Position numbers and translations under genes: made by a program. From assembly GCA_021828055.1 (NCBI GenBank), contig JAKATH010000019.1, positions 1,462 through 33,692 of the forward strand: a stretch of 32,231 nucleotides of DNA. The letters are read 5' to 3'. This document shows positions 31,563 through 32,231 of the stretch, piece after piece (the first letter of the stretch is position 1; the number at the start of each line of letters is the position of its first letter). Source of the DNA: Actinomycetes bacterium (lineage in GTDB: Bacteria; Actinomycetota; Acidimicrobiia; Acidimicrobiales; RAAP-2). The notes beneath the pieces are model-generated. The model made no database searches. It was not told where the DNA came from and saw nothing but the letters and a program-made list of their open reading frames with translations.

Positions 31563-32117
31563 GTGAGGACTTGGAGACCGAAGGTGCACCGAGTGGCGGG
31601 GTCGGTGCTGGGCGCGATCCTCGTGACGGGGACGGTCGCCGCGGCGGTGGTGGGGTTGCCCACCGTCGCCTCGGCTGCAACACAAGAGGCCTCCAGCATC
31701 ACCCTCGGCCTCATCACGACCCCGGTTGTCTACGGCTCTGAGTCCCAGGTCTTCAAGGGCACCGTGACCGGGCAGACGGGGGACGGCTACCCGACGACGG
31801 GGACCGTGCAGGTGGTCGCCTCGCTCACAGGCAGTGCGACAACGACGCCGCTGTGCACAGGCTCGCTCACGGGCGGCAAGACAGACGTCGCCACGTTCAC
31901 CTGCGATCAGACGACAGCGACGTTGCTCGCAGCGTCGGGACCGTACACGGTCATCGCCAAATACACAGGCGGCGCGTCCTCCGACGCAACGTACAGCTAC
32001 GGCGCGTCGACGTCGAATCCGCTGGCCCTCACCGTCACCCCGGCCTCGATGACCCCCACGGTGACGCTCAGTGCCATCACCTCCACGGTGAGCTACGGCT
32101 CAGACCTACATCCGTGA
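31563..32117 (+). CDS. Secreted Ig-like repeat protein, truncated by an insertion
   Basis: 184 aa as read. Residues 1-38 are a Sec signal peptide: basic start, hydrophobic core GSVLGAILVTGTVAAAVVG, and cleavage after ASA. Then comes one complete bacterial Ig-like (Big_3_5-type) repeat opening SITLGLITTPVVYGSE, rich in Thr, Ser and Gly with two cysteines, and the beginning of a second (TVTLSAITSTVSYGSD). The second repeat stops being homologous right after YGSD and the frame ends three residues later, so the original protein was longer, probably with several repeats as in surface adhesins. GTG 31563 has GGAAGGGG 5 bases upstream. Codons with A or T in third position are commoner than in neighbouring genes. 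Confidence 0.78.
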   Translation: MRTWRPKVHRVAGSVLGAILVTGTVAAAVVGLPTVASAATQEASSITLGLITTPVVYGSESQVFKGTVTGQTGDGYPTTGTVQVVASLTGSATTTPLCTGSLTGGKTDVATFTCDQTTATLLAASGPYTVIAKYTGGASSDATYSYGASTSNPLALTVTPASMTPTVTLSAITSTVSYGSDLHP

Positions 32118-32153
32118 GCTTGGCCAGGGAGCGCAGATTCGATCCGCGAAGAA

Positions 32154-32213
32154 TGCCTCCTGTTGCAGGAGAATCGGGGTGAGAACCCAACCGACCCCCC
32201 GCAACAGGAGGCA
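32154..32213 (+). promoter_or_regulatory. Hairpin that can hide the ribosome binding site
   Basis: TGCCTCCTGTTGC (32154-32166) and GCAACAGGAGGCA (32201-32213) are perfect complements with a 34-base loop. The right arm contains the AGGAGG that serves the GTG at 32222, so transcripts that include both arms would mask it. Confidence 0.6.
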
Positions 32214-32221
32214 CCTGACAG

Positions 32222-32231
32222 GTGAAGAGCC
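32222..32231 (+). CDS. Possible start of a transposase gene
   Basis: GTG AAG AGC, cut by the window edge, with AGGAGG 10 bases upstream. Only three codons are visible; the identity is inferred from the insertion-like context. Confidence 0.3.

Larger units (their letters stand above)
32103..32231 (+). mobile_element. Left end of a probable insertion sequence, continuing beyond the window
   Basis: From about 32103 the sequence no longer continues the Ig-like repeat and loses its coding pattern. It holds a 13-bp inverted repeat (32154-32166 with 32201-32213) and, at the window edge, a GTG preceded by a perfect AGGAGG. This is what the left end of an insertion element with its transposase start would look like. 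The family cannot be named from 129 bases, and the terminal inverted repeat cannot be checked without the other end. Confidence 0.45.

Overview
The window is very GC-rich, with coding third positions almost all G or C and frequent GTG starts. It carries the order trpB-trpA ... pdtaR-polA-rpsA ... coaE ... uvrB, which is the order I recall for this block in Mycobacterium and other Actinobacteria. Together with an AftD-like arabinosyltransferase and a proofreading-deficient PolA, this points to a high-GC actinobacterium, possibly a deep lineage such as Acidimicrobiia (inference). No rRNA, CRISPR array or prophage is seen. One tRNA-Leu(CAA) is present.

Left part (1-9189). The end of trpB and all of trpA run rightward and converge on a leftward fatty-acid cluster: fabD, fabG, acpP, fabF and a tandem-GNAT gene. 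FabD carries an extra C-terminal biotinyl/lipoyl-like domain. A nitrilase-family amidase diverges from fabD. Next come a spacer with a strong hairpin, a tandem array resembling the tRNA 3' end, the tRNA-Leu itself, a small coiled-coil protein gene and the ANTAR response regulator pdtaR.

Middle part (9186-23345). polA overlaps pdtaR and is followed by rpsA. An envelope module sits between rpsA and coaE: a polysaccharide flippase, a GT4 glycosyltransferase, a very large membrane arabinosyltransferase on the opposite strand whose end overlaps the GT4 gene, and a SAM methyltransferase. coaE overlaps the methyltransferase by one base.

Right part (23400-32231). A copper-type P1B ATPase precedes uvrB. 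Then comes a compact three-gene cassette: a stand-alone NRPS-type adenylation enzyme whose specificity residues resemble those of aspartate-activating domains, a threonine-synthase-like PLP enzyme with a zinc ribbon, and a free carrier protein. I read this as a system that makes and/or loads an acidic amino acid onto a carrier; it is the best candidate here for an undescribed pathway. Last is a secreted Ig-like repeat protein behind a TetR-type operator. Its reading frame breaks in its second repeat where a probable insertion element begins; that element has a hairpin able to hide its ribosome binding site.

Two themes run through the window. Several genes (uvrB, the GT4 gene, the nitrilase, the 96-aa gene and probably a mini-ORF) have a TANNNT box 7-9 bases before the start codon, as expected of leaderless mRNAs. 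Short tandem repeats, mostly with units divisible by three, are scattered through housekeeping and envelope genes.
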